Origin: Lysinibacillus telephonicus
GTDB lineage: Bacteria > Bacillota > Bacilli > Bacillales_A > Planococcaceae
Reading direction: 5' to 3'
Length of the DNA stretch: 64,000 nucleotides
Assembly: GCF_003966145.1 (NCBI RefSeq)
Contig: NZ_RXNR01000015.1
Span: forward strand, 18,388 to 82,387
Shown here piece after piece: positions 63,883-64,000 of this stretch (the stretch's first letter is position 1; each line of letters starts with the position of its first letter). A program made the position numbers and the translations under genes. A model generated the notes under the pieces. It saw only the letters and a list, made by a program, of their open reading frames with translations. It was not told the DNA's origin and did no database searches.

Positions 63883-64000
63883 GGTTAAGTCCTCGATCGA
63901 TTAGTATTCGTCAGCTCCATGTGTCGCCACACTTCCACCTCGAACCTATCTACCTCATCGTCTTTGAGGGATCTTACTTACTTGCGTAATGGGAAATCTC
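63883..64000 (-). rRNA. rrl: 23S ribosomal RNA, 3' end (partial)
   Basis: The minus strand ends with the usual 23S terminus (CTAATCGATCGAGGACTTAACC, split here as TAATCGATCG then AGGACTTAACC). The gene continues beyond the window. The exact 3' end is estimated. Confidence 0.95.

Overview
The window reads as a chromosomal segment of a low-GC, Gram-positive, probably spore-forming member of the Bacillales. The block groES-groEL, CPBP protease, tatAC, rex, ydiF-type ABC-F and tsaE-tsaB-rimI-tsaD has the Bacillus subtilis ydi/gro order. The two SLH-domain surface proteins, the Ku/LigD pair and the LysM-GH18 protein fit the Lysinibacillus/Solibacillus/Ureibacillus branch. That assignment is inferred from layout and protein likeness, not from a search.

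Left part (1-24 kb). A partial Sel1-repeat protein and a LysR regulator face an Est30-type carboxylesterase. Then come an EndoQ-type DNA repair nuclease, guanine deaminase, a DUF423 membrane protein, a YusW-like lipoprotein and an orphan PTS EIIC-like permease. From 20.56 to 8.38 kb a single minus-strand cluster carries two peptide-ABC ATPases, an IclR regulator, a solute-binding lipoprotein, two permeases, a large cytoplasmic M14-type peptidase, pyroglutamyl peptidase and the three 5-oxoprolinase genes pxpB-pxpC-pxpA. Together they can import peptides, trim them, release N-terminal pyroglutamate and open it to glutamate. Paired palindromes upstream of the first gene are the likely IclR operator. 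Divergent ku and ligD (bacterial NHEJ) follow.

Middle part (24-49 kb). CtaG and DUF2243 membrane proteins are followed by a czrA-czcD zinc-efflux unit with two operators of the same geometry, an SLH/YcdB-repeat surface protein, a LysM-GH18 spore-cortex-hydrolase-like protein, a degenerate YkuI-type EAL protein and a PAS-PAS-GGDEF diguanylate cyclase. Then come a DHA2 drug exporter with a divergent TetR, an NCS1 permease-DUF917-hydantoinase/oxoprolinase unit behind a PucR regulator, an SLH-anchored amidase, and a dCache chemoreceptor whose leader carries a class I cyclic-di-GMP riboswitch with a terminator platform.

Right part (49-64 kb). A formaldehyde dehydrogenase gene faces an HxlR-type regulator that keeps the Cys-x-Lys pair used in formaldehyde sensing; a decayed HbpS/GlcG-like gene lies just downstream. 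groES-groEL has a perfect CIRCE element. The 728-bp gap between ydiF and tsaD holds a dense DnaA-box cluster. The window ends in a minus-strand rRNA operon: 3' end of 23S, 5S, a truncated second 5S copy, and tRNA-Asp. Three elements of one secondary-structure plan (near 30.9 kb, next to groEL, and in the 23S-5S spacer) resemble the Bacillaceae-1 RNA motif.

No CRISPR array, prophage or intact insertion sequence was seen.
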